From Armatimonadota bacterium (GTDB lineage: Bacteria; Armatimonadota; Hebobacteria; CAIYQO01): 64,000 bases of DNA. Each line of letters opens with the position of its first letter. Position 1 is the first letter of the stretch. Positions 42,623 to 50,114 of this stretch are shown here, in pieces. Location of the stretch: contig JAKPKV010000114.1 in assembly GCA_029553475.1 (NCBI GenBank), positions 124,001 to 188,000 on the forward strand, in the 5' to 3' direction. The notes below the pieces were generated by a model. The model saw only the letters and a list, made by a program, of their open reading frames with translations, did not search any database and was not told the origin of the DNA. The translations under genes and the position numbers were made by a program.

Positions 42623-43402
42623 TCATATCCTCTCTGGCTTTGTCAGCATGAGCAAACTCGCCCCATACGCCACAAACCCCACGCTCCGCGCCGTGGCGAT
42701 GGAGGCGCTGTTGTCAATATCACAGGTGTAGCGCACCTCGCCCCCCGTGCGCGTACAATGCGCCACCAGCGCGGTGACGGCCGTCCGGGCATAACCGCGT
42801 CGGCGATACGGCTCCGCGGTACAGACGGCGATATCGGCCACCCGATCCGGCATCGTGGCCGTGCGATGGGCATACGCGATGGCGACCACCATTTCATCGG
42901 CCATCACGCCATAGGCCACGCCTTCTTCGATGCATTGCGGCGGCCACCAGAGCCCCTCGGCGTGCGGCAGCGTCACCTCGGTAAGCCGCCGGCAATCGCC
43001 GGCGGCAGCCCGCCGCAGCAAGTCGGCGTTGCCGGCAAAACAACGATCGGCGAACACCCCATGCGTTCCCGGCAATCCCGCCTCACGCAGTACGCGGTCA
43101 ATCACCCGTCGCAGCGCCGCTGCCAGGGCAGGATCATACACCAGGCATGGGTCCGTGATGCCGGTCACCAGCGCCGCCACCTCCCGCCCGGCCCCCGGCG
43201 GCACGCTCACCACCGACCGCCCATCCGCCAGCCACACCCACCACAGTGCGCGGACATACGAAAAATGTTCCTCCGCAACCAGGCGCAGCGGCGTCTCCAC
43301 CACCGCCGTCTGTCCCGGTGGAATTGCCGAGAAGTCGCAATCAAAGCGAAGGGAGAGCTGCCGGTCGCTGAGCGGGAATGGGGTATTAGCGCCGTTCATC
43401 AT
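42623..43402 (-). CDS. Two-part GNAT acetyltransferase (FR47-like)
   Basis: From ATG 43402 (or the next codon, 43399) the protein is about 259 residues. The N-terminal half (1-130) is a diverged GNAT-like region. The C-terminal half has VADIAVCTAEPYRRRGYART near 185-204 and YTCDIDNSASIATARSVGFV near 225-244. The last segment matches the copies at 34314 and 36194, indicating a related subfamily in the island. The 14-bp overlap with the APH-like gene upstream supports this start over the longer open frame from 43621. Confidence 0.82.
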   Translation of the reverse strand: MMNGANTPFPLSDRQLSLRFDCDFSAIPPGQTAVVETPLRLVAEEHFSYVRALWWVWLADGRSVVSVPPGAGREVAALVTGITDPCLVYDPALAAALRRVIDRVLREAGLPGTHGVFADRCFAGNADLLRRAAAGDCRRLTEVTLPHAEGLWWPPQCIEEGVAYGVMADEMVVAIAYAHRTATMPDRVADIAVCTAEPYRRRGYARTAVTALVAHCTRTGGEVRYTCDIDNSASIATARSVGFVAYGASLLMLTKPERI

Positions 43403-44333
43403 CCATGATCTCCCGCAGCATCGCGTGCCCGGTTTGCAGCATCTGTGCATCGCCGAGCGCTGTACCGTATTGAAGAGTGCATAACCCGACATGCACCTTG
43501 AATACACGATATTGTTCTGGGTTTTCGAGCGCGATATTTCTCCCATATCCGCTACAAAAGGCCTCTTCCACGCCGGGCGTTTGCCGAAAATGCTTCGACC
43601 AGAGTGAGAAGAACGGGTCAATACGCAGGCTCCACTGCATGCACTCGAAATCGATGACGCCGGTGAACTGCCCAGCCTCGTCTACCAACCAGTTTATCGG
43701 CTGATAGTCGCGGTGGATGGGTATCGGGCATTCACCGGCATAGACATCCAGGCGGTCGAGCATCCAGTGGGCTAACGCGCGCTCTCGCTCGTCGAGGTCG
43801 CTGCTTGGTTGTAACAGCTTCCCGCACCAGAAATCGAATTCCGCCTTCATAAAGGCAACCGGATCATCCCAGGACTTGCCATACGGCTGGCCGTCCGCTC
43901 GGGGGACGCCAAACCAGGAGCCAACCGTAGAATCGTGCATCCGTCGCGCGAGCTCCCCTGCCTCCCGATACACCGCCAGCACCTGCGCCAACGGCAACTC
44001 TCTATCGCGTAGCGGTTGACCCTCCAGCGCGGTGATGAGAACCCCCTGATACCCTTCGCCCTCGATAACCGCGACAAGCTCCGGGACAGACGGGCGAATC
44101 GCGTTCACCCAGTTGTGGTACGCATACACTTCCGGATGCCATTTGCGCAGCTCCGCGTGCAGCTTCAGGAAATAATCCCCCGACGCGGCACGAAGCTTCC
44201 ATACACCACTGCGCACGGAGCCTTCACGATAGCTCATGAGTATCTCAAAGCTGCCGATACTGTGCCGGATTCTCTCTTGTAGCTCTGGTACAATAACCCT
44301 GTATGATGGCTGTATCCTGTGCGTATTAGTCAT
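43386..44333 (-). CDS. Aminoglycoside-phosphotransferase (APH/choline kinase-like) family protein
   Basis: The 315-residue kinase has SGDYFLKLHAELRKWHPEVY near 51-70 with the ATP-site Lys. The catalytic loop is CPIPIHRDYQPINWL near 203-217 (HxDxxxxN-like: HRDYQPIN), and VIDFECMQWSLRIDP near 225-239 provides the metal-binding DFE in place of DFG/IDxxD. Related enzymes phosphorylate aminoglycosides, macrolides, choline or homoserine. Which substrate applies cannot be read from sequence. ATG 44333 overlaps the stop of the short GNAT upstream by 4 bp. Confidence 0.85.
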   Translation of the reverse strand: MTNTHRIQPSYRVIVPELQERIRHSIGSFEILMSYREGSVRSGVWKLRAASGDYFLKLHAELRKWHPEVYAYHNWVNAIRPSVPELVAVIEGEGYQGVLITALEGQPLRDRELPLAQVLAVYREAGELARRMHDSTVGSWFGVPRADGQPYGKSWDDPVAFMKAEFDFWCGKLLQPSSDLDERERALAHWMLDRLDVYAGECPIPIHRDYQPINWLVDEAGQFTGVIDFECMQWSLRIDPFFSLWSKHFRQTPGVEEAFCSGYGRNIALENPEQYRVFKVHVGLCTLQYGTALGDAQMLQTGHAMLREIMDDERR

Positions 44334-44653
44334 CGCTCTCCCCCAAGCTCATACCGAAAACTCACCCCATGCTGCACCATGCCACAGCGCAGGTAAAATT
44401 CATGCGCCGCCGTGCGCGTGGCATTGGAAGTCAGCGACAGCTTGTAGCAGCCCGCGGCCTGCGCCAGTTCGCGGGCGTGTTCGAGCATTGCCCTCCCGAT
44501 CCCCTGTCTGCGTAAGGCATCGTCAACGACGATGTTCTCCAGGATCGCCGCCGGACGCCCGTTGCGCGTCATGTTCGGCAGCAGGTAGAGGACGAAAGTG
44601 CCGACCACCGCGCCGTTCCGTTCCGCCACGAACATCCGGCACCCCTTGGGCAT
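44330..44653 (-). CDS. GNAT acetyltransferase, N-terminally short
   Basis: The 107-residue frame begins MPKGCRMFVAERNGAVVGTF and continues with ILENIVVDDALRRQGIGRAM (acetyl-CoA loop) and ATRTAAHEFYLRCGMVQHGV at the end. Typical relatives of this type carry about 35-40 more residues forming the first strand and helix arm. A stop codon lies in frame just upstream of the ATG, so the 5' part appears lost. It may be a remnant, although its stop is still coupled to the next gene. Without the N-terminal arm the acceptor site would be incomplete. Confidence 0.6.
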   Translation of the reverse strand: MPKGCRMFVAERNGAVVGTFVLYLLPNMTRNGRPAAILENIVVDDALRRQGIGRAMLEHARELAQAAGCYKLSLTSNATRTAAHEFYLRCGMVQHGVSFRYELGGER

Positions 44654-44713
44654 ATACCGGATTCACCATTCCATTCCGCTCCTGCCGTCAAACTCACAAT
44701 GCAAGCCGGTCCT

Positions 44714-45487
44714 TTATCGCGCGATCAGCATCGGCTGAAAAAAACGCTCACGGTCGACGATCACTTCCTGGAATCCCGCTTGTATGAACAGCCGCTCCAA
44801 TGCCTCGACGGTGACACAATAATAGCGCCCGCCGTGGATGACACGCGTGGTCGCTTCCGGCTGGCCGGTATCATGCACGATATAAGTCGTGAAGTCGTAA
44901 TAATCGCCATCGAATTGCCAGAGGTCGAAGAGCACGTCGCGCCCCTCTGGGGTCGCGTGTACCTGGCGCGGGAACATGCGCTGGCCGCTGCGCTCCATGG
45001 CCGCATAGTCACGCACCGAGATGATGCAGGCGCCGCCGGGAGCGATACAGCGACGAAATTGTTGAAAAGCCAGGAGAATATCCGCTTCGTTCAGTAGGTG
45101 TGGCACGGCATTGCCGAAGGCCAGCACGATATCGAATTGGCGCTGGAAGATCGTCCACACCTGCCGCATATCAGCAAGGTGAAACGAAATTGCCAGGTTG
45201 CGCCGCTGGGTTTCTTCCTCGGCCTGCGCCAACTCGGCTGACGAAATATCGGAGGCTGTCACTTGATAACCCAATTCGGCCAACCCGATGCTTTGCATGC
45301 CAGTTCCACAGGCGGCATCCAGCACCGTGCAGGCCGATGCGCCGACATGCTCGCGAATCACGGTATCCAGCAGCGTCGCGTGTCGCCGCAGACTGGTCTG
45401 CCAATCCTGAAGAATCAGGTGATAGTATGGCGCCAGGTCGTCGTAATAATGGGTGATGGTGTCATTGTCACTTATATCCTGTCGCAT
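44714..45487 (-). CDS. SAM-dependent methyltransferase
   Basis: Class I methyltransferase of 257 residues with an N-terminal YYDDLAPYYHLILQDW helix. Motif I is CTVLDAACGTGMQSIGLAEL near 53-72, motif II is YQVTASDISSAEL, LADMRQVWTIFQRQFDIVLA lies near 104-123 and RCIAPGGACIISVRDY near 145-160. The C-terminal beta-rich part (YYDFTTYIVHD...RYYCVTVEAL) is common in glycine/sarcosine-type and many unknown small-molecule methyltransferases. ATG 45487 lies inside the stop of the double GNAT gene upstream (16-bp overlap). Confidence 0.86.
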   Translation of the reverse strand: MRQDISDNDTITHYYDDLAPYYHLILQDWQTSLRRHATLLDTVIREHVGASACTVLDAACGTGMQSIGLAELGYQVTASDISSAELAQAEEETQRRNLAISFHLADMRQVWTIFQRQFDIVLAFGNAVPHLLNEADILLAFQQFRRCIAPGGACIISVRDYAAMERSGQRMFPRQVHATPEGRDVLFDLWQFDGDYYDFTTYIVHDTGQPEATTRVIHGGRYYCVTVEALERLFIQAGFQEVIVDRERFFQPMLIAR

Positions 45488-46584
45488 GATTTTGCCTCCC
45501 ATTCCTCCCGCAGTAACCCAAAGTCATGCATATCGACGAACTCTCCCCCGATTTTGTTCGCTTGCCGCTTTGTGCCTTCATAAATAAAGCCCAGGCGTTC
45601 GGCCAACGCCCGGCTGCGGGTGTTGCGCACGTCGCAGCGGATCCCAAGCCGATTCAGGCCGACGGTAGTGAACAAATACGTCAGCATCGCCCGTCCAGCA
45701 TGCGTCATCAGCCCCTTTCCCGCAAACTCCTTTGCCAGCCAGTAGCCGATTTCCACCGTCTGGCTGTGCGTATTGATGCCGCCGGCGGCAATGATGCCGA
45801 CCAGGCGACCCCGGCAGGCAATTGCCCAGTGGTGCCCGGTGCCCTCGGCCAGTTCGCGCAGTGTGTGGCGCACGAAGGCTTGTATGTCCTCGACACCCCG
45901 CGTATGCTCGGTGAAGGTCATCCAGCGAAGGTGCTCGCGGTTCTGTTCGACTAGTGCGAAGATCTCTTCGGCGTAATGTGGCAGCAACAGGCGCAACTCG
46001 GCATCCTCGGTCAGCGGATATGCGAAGGCGATCTCCCCACGCGGCTCCCACTCCTGCGCCAGCAGGGCGTAGGTTTCCAGGTCATGATACCGCTCGTTGA
46101 GGCGATACGCTTCACGCTGTGTGCCTTCATGGTGGAAGCCCAGGCGCTCCGCCACCCGCCGGCTGCGTGTGTTCTCTGTCACCGCGTAGATTTCCACCCG
46201 GTGCGCCTGCAAGGTGGTGAAAGCATGCGAGATGATCGCCCGGCAGGCTTGCGTCACCAGCCCTTTCCCCTGAAATTCCTCACCGAGCCAGTAAAACAGC
46301 GATGCAGTGTGGTCGCGCCGATGCACCGCATTCAATCCCGCCACACCGGTCAGCACTCCGCCATGCCAGATGCCGGCGAGAAAATTGCCATGCTCGGCGG
46401 TCTCGAGCAGGTACCGCTGCAGGAACTGCCGCCGATCCTCCACCCCCTGGCACGCCGGCACCCAGGTGAGCCACTGGCTGAAATACTCACGATTCTGGTC
46501 CACCAATGCGAAGAGTTCTCCGGCATACCGGGGCTCCAGCAGGCGCAGCTCCGTCTCTCTATCCAAGCGGTGTGCGAAACGCAT
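45472..46584 (-). CDS. Tandem double GNAT (RimL-type) acetyltransferase
   Basis: The 370-residue protein contains two complete RimL-type acetyltransferase domains in a row. The first (about 1-185) has FYWLGEEFQGKGLVTQACRA and ENTRSRRVAERLGFHHEGTQ. The second (about 190-365) has IGYWLAKEFAGKGLMTHAGR and RNTRSRALAERLGFIYEGTK. The strong match between halves shows internal duplication and fusion. Each half alone resembles YdaF-like enzymes, which dimerise, so the fusion may be a single-chain dimer. ATG 46584 is preferred over far upstream starts that overlap the methyltransferase gene. Confidence 0.88.
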   Translation of the reverse strand: MRFAHRLDRETELRLLEPRYAGELFALVDQNREYFSQWLTWVPACQGVEDRRQFLQRYLLETAEHGNFLAGIWHGGVLTGVAGLNAVHRRDHTASLFYWLGEEFQGKGLVTQACRAIISHAFTTLQAHRVEIYAVTENTRSRRVAERLGFHHEGTQREAYRLNERYHDLETYALLAQEWEPRGEIAFAYPLTEDAELRLLLPHYAEEIFALVEQNREHLRWMTFTEHTRGVEDIQAFVRHTLRELAEGTGHHWAIACRGRLVGIIAAGGINTHSQTVEIGYWLAKEFAGKGLMTHAGRAMLTYLFTTVGLNRLGIRCDVRNTRSRALAERLGFIYEGTKRQANKIGGEFVDMHDFGLLREEWEAKSCDRI

Positions 46585-46586
46585 GG

Positions 46587-47291
46587 TTATCGTTCCCTTC
46601 CCACCACGCTCATCCGCCGGCAGCGCCGGGTGTAGAACCCGCCGTCGCGGTCGCCATAGATCGCTTTCACCTTCAGGCCGGCGTCCGCGAAGAGCCGCCG
46701 GAACTGCGCCAGGGTGTAGAGGCGCATGGAGGATGCGAAGCCCGGCTGGCCGGCATCGCTGGTCCACTCGGTGATAATGCGCTGGGTGGCAGTATCCCAG
46801 CGCGTGCGGCTGACCCATTCGCCGACCTGATTCGTCGCGATGAAGTGCCGCAGAATATACTCCCGGTTCGGCTGCTCGATGAGCAGGCGTCCGCCCGGTG
46901 CCAGCGCCGCCGCCATCCGGTGCAGCACATCGGCGTTCTCCTCATCGCTGAAGTAGCCGAAACTGCCGCCCCAGTTGTAGATCGCCTCGAACGCCGCAAC
47001 GTCGTCCAGCGCGCGCATGTCCAGCACGCGGAATGTGCCGTCCACTCCCTCGCTGGCAAAGCGCCGTCCCGCCCGCGCGATGAAGTTCGGGTTGCGATCA
47101 ATGCCGGTCACCCGGCAGCCCGCCTCCGCCAGGTGCACCGCCACCCGCCCGGCGCCGCAGGGGATATCGAGCACGCGCATGCCCGGCTGCAGCGCCAGCG
47201 CCTGTCGGATGAAGCGCGCCTCATCCTCTCCGGTCGCATCGGACTGGAGCCAGTGGCTTTCACTATACAGGTCAATCCATTCCGTCATCAT
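46587..47291 (-). CDS. SAM-dependent methyltransferase
   Basis: Class I methyltransferase of 234 residues: GMRVLDIPCGAGRVAVHLAE near 36-55 (motif I), 'CRVTGIDRNPNFIARA' near 58-73 (motif II), 'GTFRVLDMRALDDVAAFEAI' with the acidic motif III, and AAALAPGGRLLIEQPNREYI near 126-145. A C-terminal beta region (RIITEWTSDAGQPGFASSMR) precedes 'LKVKAIYGDRDGGFY'. The ending and size are common in methyltransferases of unknown small-molecule specificity. AAGGAGACG precedes the ATG, and the start overlaps the previous GNAT by 20 bp. Confidence 0.88.
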   Translation of the reverse strand: MMTEWIDLYSESHWLQSDATGEDEARFIRQALALQPGMRVLDIPCGAGRVAVHLAEAGCRVTGIDRNPNFIARAGRRFASEGVDGTFRVLDMRALDDVAAFEAIYNWGGSFGYFSDEENADVLHRMAAALAPGGRLLIEQPNREYILRHFIATNQVGEWVSRTRWDTATQRIITEWTSDAGQPGFASSMRLYTLAQFRRLFADAGLKVKAIYGDRDGGFYTRRCRRMSVVGRER

Positions 47292-47778
47292 CGTCTCCTT
47301 GTTGCGTGATGAATTCCTGCATCGGTCCCTGCCACCGCGCGTTCACCTGCCTGGTCGTCTCGGTGTATTGGCCGCCGGTATACGCCGCGATCACCGTCCG
47401 CCAGAAGGCCTGTGCGGGCAGGTTGCATGCTTCCTGCGCCACCTGCCACCGTCCCGGAAACCTGGCGAAGATGCGGTGGGCGGCGTCACGCCCGATCCCC
47501 TGGCGGCGGTACTTCCGCAGGATGAAGAACTCGGCCATCTCGTAGACGGCCTCATCGGTCTGCCGCACCAGCGCAAAGCCGGCAAGGTGCCCAGCGACGC
47601 GAATGAACAATGGATGCCGTCTCTCCTCTGTCCAGTAGTGATCGAGATACCGGTAGCCGAACAAGCCGTGTTCGTCAACGTTAGCCTCGTTATATTCGCT
47701 GTAGTCGTGCTGGCACAGTTCCATCAAGTTGCGCAGCACGGCCTTCTGCGCATAGGGGATTGGCGCTAGGTCAATCAT
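47272..47778 (-). CDS. GNAT acetyltransferase
   Basis: From ATG 47778 (GGAGGCCAAGCG upstream) the 168-residue protein has AVLRNLMELCQHDYSEYNEA near the start, 'LFIRVAGHLAGFALVRQTDE' as the core, MAEFFILRKYRRQGIGRDAA near 82-101 as the acetyl-CoA loop and 'ACNLPAQAFWRTVIAAYTGG' near 122-141 as the closing helix. This N-terminal motif (LcqhDYSE) marks a recurrent GNAT subgroup. It overlaps the CHAT-like gene stop by 8 bp and is probably translated with it. The target is unknown. Confidence 0.86.
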   Translation of the reverse strand: MIDLAPIPYAQKAVLRNLMELCQHDYSEYNEANVDEHGLFGYRYLDHYWTEERRHPLFIRVAGHLAGFALVRQTDEAVYEMAEFFILRKYRRQGIGRDAAHRIFARFPGRWQVAQEACNLPAQAFWRTVIAAYTGGQYTETTRQVNARWQGPMQEFITQQGDDDDGMD

Positions 47779-48370
47779 CGCTTGGCCTCCAGAGTTGAAA
47801 CCGTCCGCACTCCGCATCAAACGTGCGTGCCTTCGCCACGGCTTCCATCAACGGCATCTTCATCCAGAACCCATAGAAGAGATGGATGGCGAAAAGCAGC
47901 GCTGAGGCGCCTTCCACCTCACCAACGGGCGCAATGTAGGCCCGGCACTCTCCGGCCAGGAAATTCGCGGCAATAGCTTCGCTCCCCGTGCCGCACCCCA
48001 GGTTGAGAACGAGGCGGTTGGGCAGGGTGATTGCGGTCTGCGCCAGCGGGATGCCCGGCTCACCCGGCACCAGCATCGCCCCCTCACCATCGCCGTGGCA
48101 CGACAAAATCACATACGGGAACGTCACGATGTTCCCCCGCAATATCTCCAATACTTCCTGGCGCGAACCCACCCATTGCACTTCGACACGATAGTTGAAA
48201 CGCTCTAGCACGCTTCGTAAGGCCATCGCTTCCAACGCATCGGCGATGGCAATGAGAGAGATGGCTTCTTTACGCACGTGCGGCACTTCCCAAGGAATAT
48301 CCATTGTCTTCCTTTGCGCCTGAAACGCCCGTCCATTTTGTTCCCACCACTGTTTCACGATTTCCCGCAC
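47771..48370 (-). CDS. Minimal CHAT-like (caspase-fold) protein
   Basis: The 199-residue product starts at GTG 48370 (GGAGGAGAAAACC upstream; TTG 48400 is the longer option). It has a His in PYVILSCHGDGEG (His92) and a Cys in RLVLNLGCGTGSE (Cys126). LAGECRAYIAPVGEVEGASA and 'MKMPLMEAVAKA' follow. The order strand-SCHG...strand-xxCxTG...'ARAyIap...EA...AR' is the CHAT/caspase-like peptidase core with its catalytic His-Cys dyad. Here it stands alone without TPR or NACHT partners. Protease activity is inference; small stand-alone members could instead be sensors or inactive. Confidence 0.62.
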   Translation of the reverse strand: MREIVKQWWEQNGRAFQAQRKTMDIPWEVPHVRKEAISLIAIADALEAMALRSVLERFNYRVEVQWVGSRQEVLEILRGNIVTFPYVILSCHGDGEGAMLVPGEPGIPLAQTAITLPNRLVLNLGCGTGSEAIAANFLAGECRAYIAPVGEVEGASALLFAIHLFYGFWMKMPLMEAVAKARTFDAECGRFQLWRPSDD

Positions 48371-48401
48371 GGTTTTCTCCTCCGTATCTTGTTCCGCCAA
48401 G

Positions 48402-49304
48402 TCACGCTGACAAAGAGGAAGCGTCTATCGCCTGTTGCAGCCGCACTGCAAATTCACCACTCACCACGTGCCTTACGCATCCCTTGGCCCATCCCGGCCA
48501 TTGCGGCAATTGCGCCGCCACGTGCAGGGAGTAGAGCAGCGAAAGCGGCGCATCCAATACCGCGACACGCTCGTCTACCGGGCCATACGTCTCGCTGAAT
48601 GCGGCGCGCGCACGTTCACCGAGCGATCCGAGCACATTGCGGAGATCGCAGTAGGCGGGCCCGATGCCCAGCAAGTGATAGTCAAAGACAAGGGCGCGCA
48701 GCGGCTCCCCGCGCGAGAGCGCCAGGTTCGTCCAATGAAAATCGTTGTAGTTCAGCGTTTCTGGATACGCACGGAACGCTTGTACCAACCGATCGAGATG
48801 TTCTGCGGCAGACCGCCAGACCGGAAGATGCGATAAGCCCAACCGCTCACCGGTGTCCATCACGGATTCGGGCGTGAGGGAAGCGACCTCGCGCGTGAGA
48901 AACGCCGGGATCCCTGCTCGCACAATCCGTTCCCCGGCGGTATGCAGCGCGGTATACCAGGCGGCCACCGCAATGCCGGTCTTCTCACGTTCGATATCCT
49001 CCGCCGTTGCCAATCGCCATGCTGTGCTTGCGGCCAGGTCTGCCATCAGCAAGGCCCGTTCCGACATCCCATACACCGGGAGCGTCGGCACGCCATACCG
49101 CTGAAGCAGGCGAGAGGCAGCGAGTTCGCGAGCAGTGGTGTCGTTGAACAACTTCAACACCGATGACGATCCGACATGAGTGATGCGGTACAGCGCATGT
49201 TGGTCTTTCTTCACGATCAATGCGACAGCTGTCACATCGGTTGAGATCATCCCCAGCTCAGTAAGGGCGGCAATGACCGTAGGTGTATCATACGTGCTTT
49301 CCAT
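48402..49304 (-). CDS. Aminoglycoside-phosphotransferase-like kinase
   Basis: The 300-residue protein has SSSVLKLFNDTTARELAASR near 46-65 with the ATP-site Lys. The catalytic loop ETLNYNDFHWTNLALSRGEP (about 180-199) contains the NDxHxxN-like NYNDFHWTN, and ALVFDYHLLGIGPAYCDLRN near 202-221 supplies the metal-binding Asp. A Leu/Ala-rich helical cap lies between. The catalytic Asp is present but the surrounding motif is diverged from classical HGD, so it belongs to an APH-like subgroup of unknown substrate. GAGGAG precedes ATG 49304. The CHAT-like gene follows. Confidence 0.8.
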   Translation of the reverse strand: MESTYDTPTVIAALTELGMISTDVTAVALIVKKDQHALYRITHVGSSSVLKLFNDTTARELAASRLLQRYGVPTLPVYGMSERALLMADLAASTAWRLATAEDIEREKTGIAVAAWYTALHTAGERIVRAGIPAFLTREVASLTPESVMDTGERLGLSHLPVWRSAAEHLDRLVQAFRAYPETLNYNDFHWTNLALSRGEPLRALVFDYHLLGIGPAYCDLRNVLGSLGERARAAFSETYGPVDERVAVLDAPLSLLYSLHVAAQLPQWPGWAKGCVRHVVSGEFAVRLQQAIDASSLSA

Positions 49305-49346
49305 TGTCACACTCCTCTGCCGAATGTATAACATCCGCCACTGCCA

Positions 49347-50114
49347 TCATCGCCTCCGCAATACCACCATATTATCGTTGGAGAGCCTCCGCAACGGCTC
49401 CGGGCTCTCCCGCTCGAAGTATCCCACCAAGTCAAATGCCCCTGCCAATTCGACCAGGCTGATGAATTCCTGCGGAAAGAAGAAGGGCACGACGCACACT
49501 TCTGACAGCCGCACCGACTGCCCATGGTCATCCACCGCAAACTCCAGCGTGTGCCGGGCGGTTTGCGCCAGCGGATCGAGCACGTCCAGTTGATAATGGG
49601 TGGTGACGGTAATGCCGTCCCGCGTCATCACCCAATCCTGCCGGTTCCCCACGACGGCGCTCACCCAATCCATCAGCAGGTTCTCGATGAGATACAGCCC
49701 GCCGGGGCGCAGCGCCCGGGCCACGCACGCCAGGTGGTCGAGCATCCCCTGGCGGCTCCCGACGTAGGGGATGGTGCCCAGCAGGATATAGCAGACGTCA
49801 ACCGGCGCGGGCAGGGCGAAATCCCGCATGTCGGCGCAGATCGTCTCCACCCGCACCTGCTCCTCCGCCGCCCGCGCGTGCAGATAGGCGAGCATCGGCG
49901 GGCTGGCGTCCAGCCCGACCCCCAGATATCCCCGGCGGGCGAACTCGCGCAACTGCGGCGACGGCCCACAGCAGACATCCAGCACGCGCCGCACCGGGAT
50001 GGCGCTGTACGCCCGGATGTAGGCCTCCAGCAGGGCGATCTGCCGCGGAATATTGACGAAGCCCATGGCAATCTCGTAATACGCGGCATGCTGGTAGACT
50101 TCAGATGGTGTCAT
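49347..50114 (-). CDS. SAM-dependent methyltransferase
   Basis: Class I methyltransferase of 255 residues: VRRVLDVCCGPSPQLREFAR near 41-60 (motif I with a CCGPS loop), YLGVGLDASPPMLAYLHARA near 63-82 (motif II), ETICADMRDFALPAPVDVCY near 90-109 and 'LACVARALRPGGLYLIENLL' near 128-147. A C-terminal beta region includes QLDVLDPLAQTARHTLEFAV. GGGAGGCAGCGC precedes the ATG. It overlaps the stop of the first gene of the array by 4 bp, so the two are translationally coupled. Confidence 0.86.
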   Translation of the reverse strand: MTPSEVYQHAAYYEIAMGFVNIPRQIALLEAYIRAYSAIPVRRVLDVCCGPSPQLREFARRGYLGVGLDASPPMLAYLHARAAEEQVRVETICADMRDFALPAPVDVCYILLGTIPYVGSRQGMLDHLACVARALRPGGLYLIENLLMDWVSAVVGNRQDWVMTRDGITVTTHYQLDVLDPLAQTARHTLEFAVDDHGQSVRLSEVCVVPFFFPQEFISLVELAGAFDLVGYFERESPEPLRRLSNDNMVVLRRR

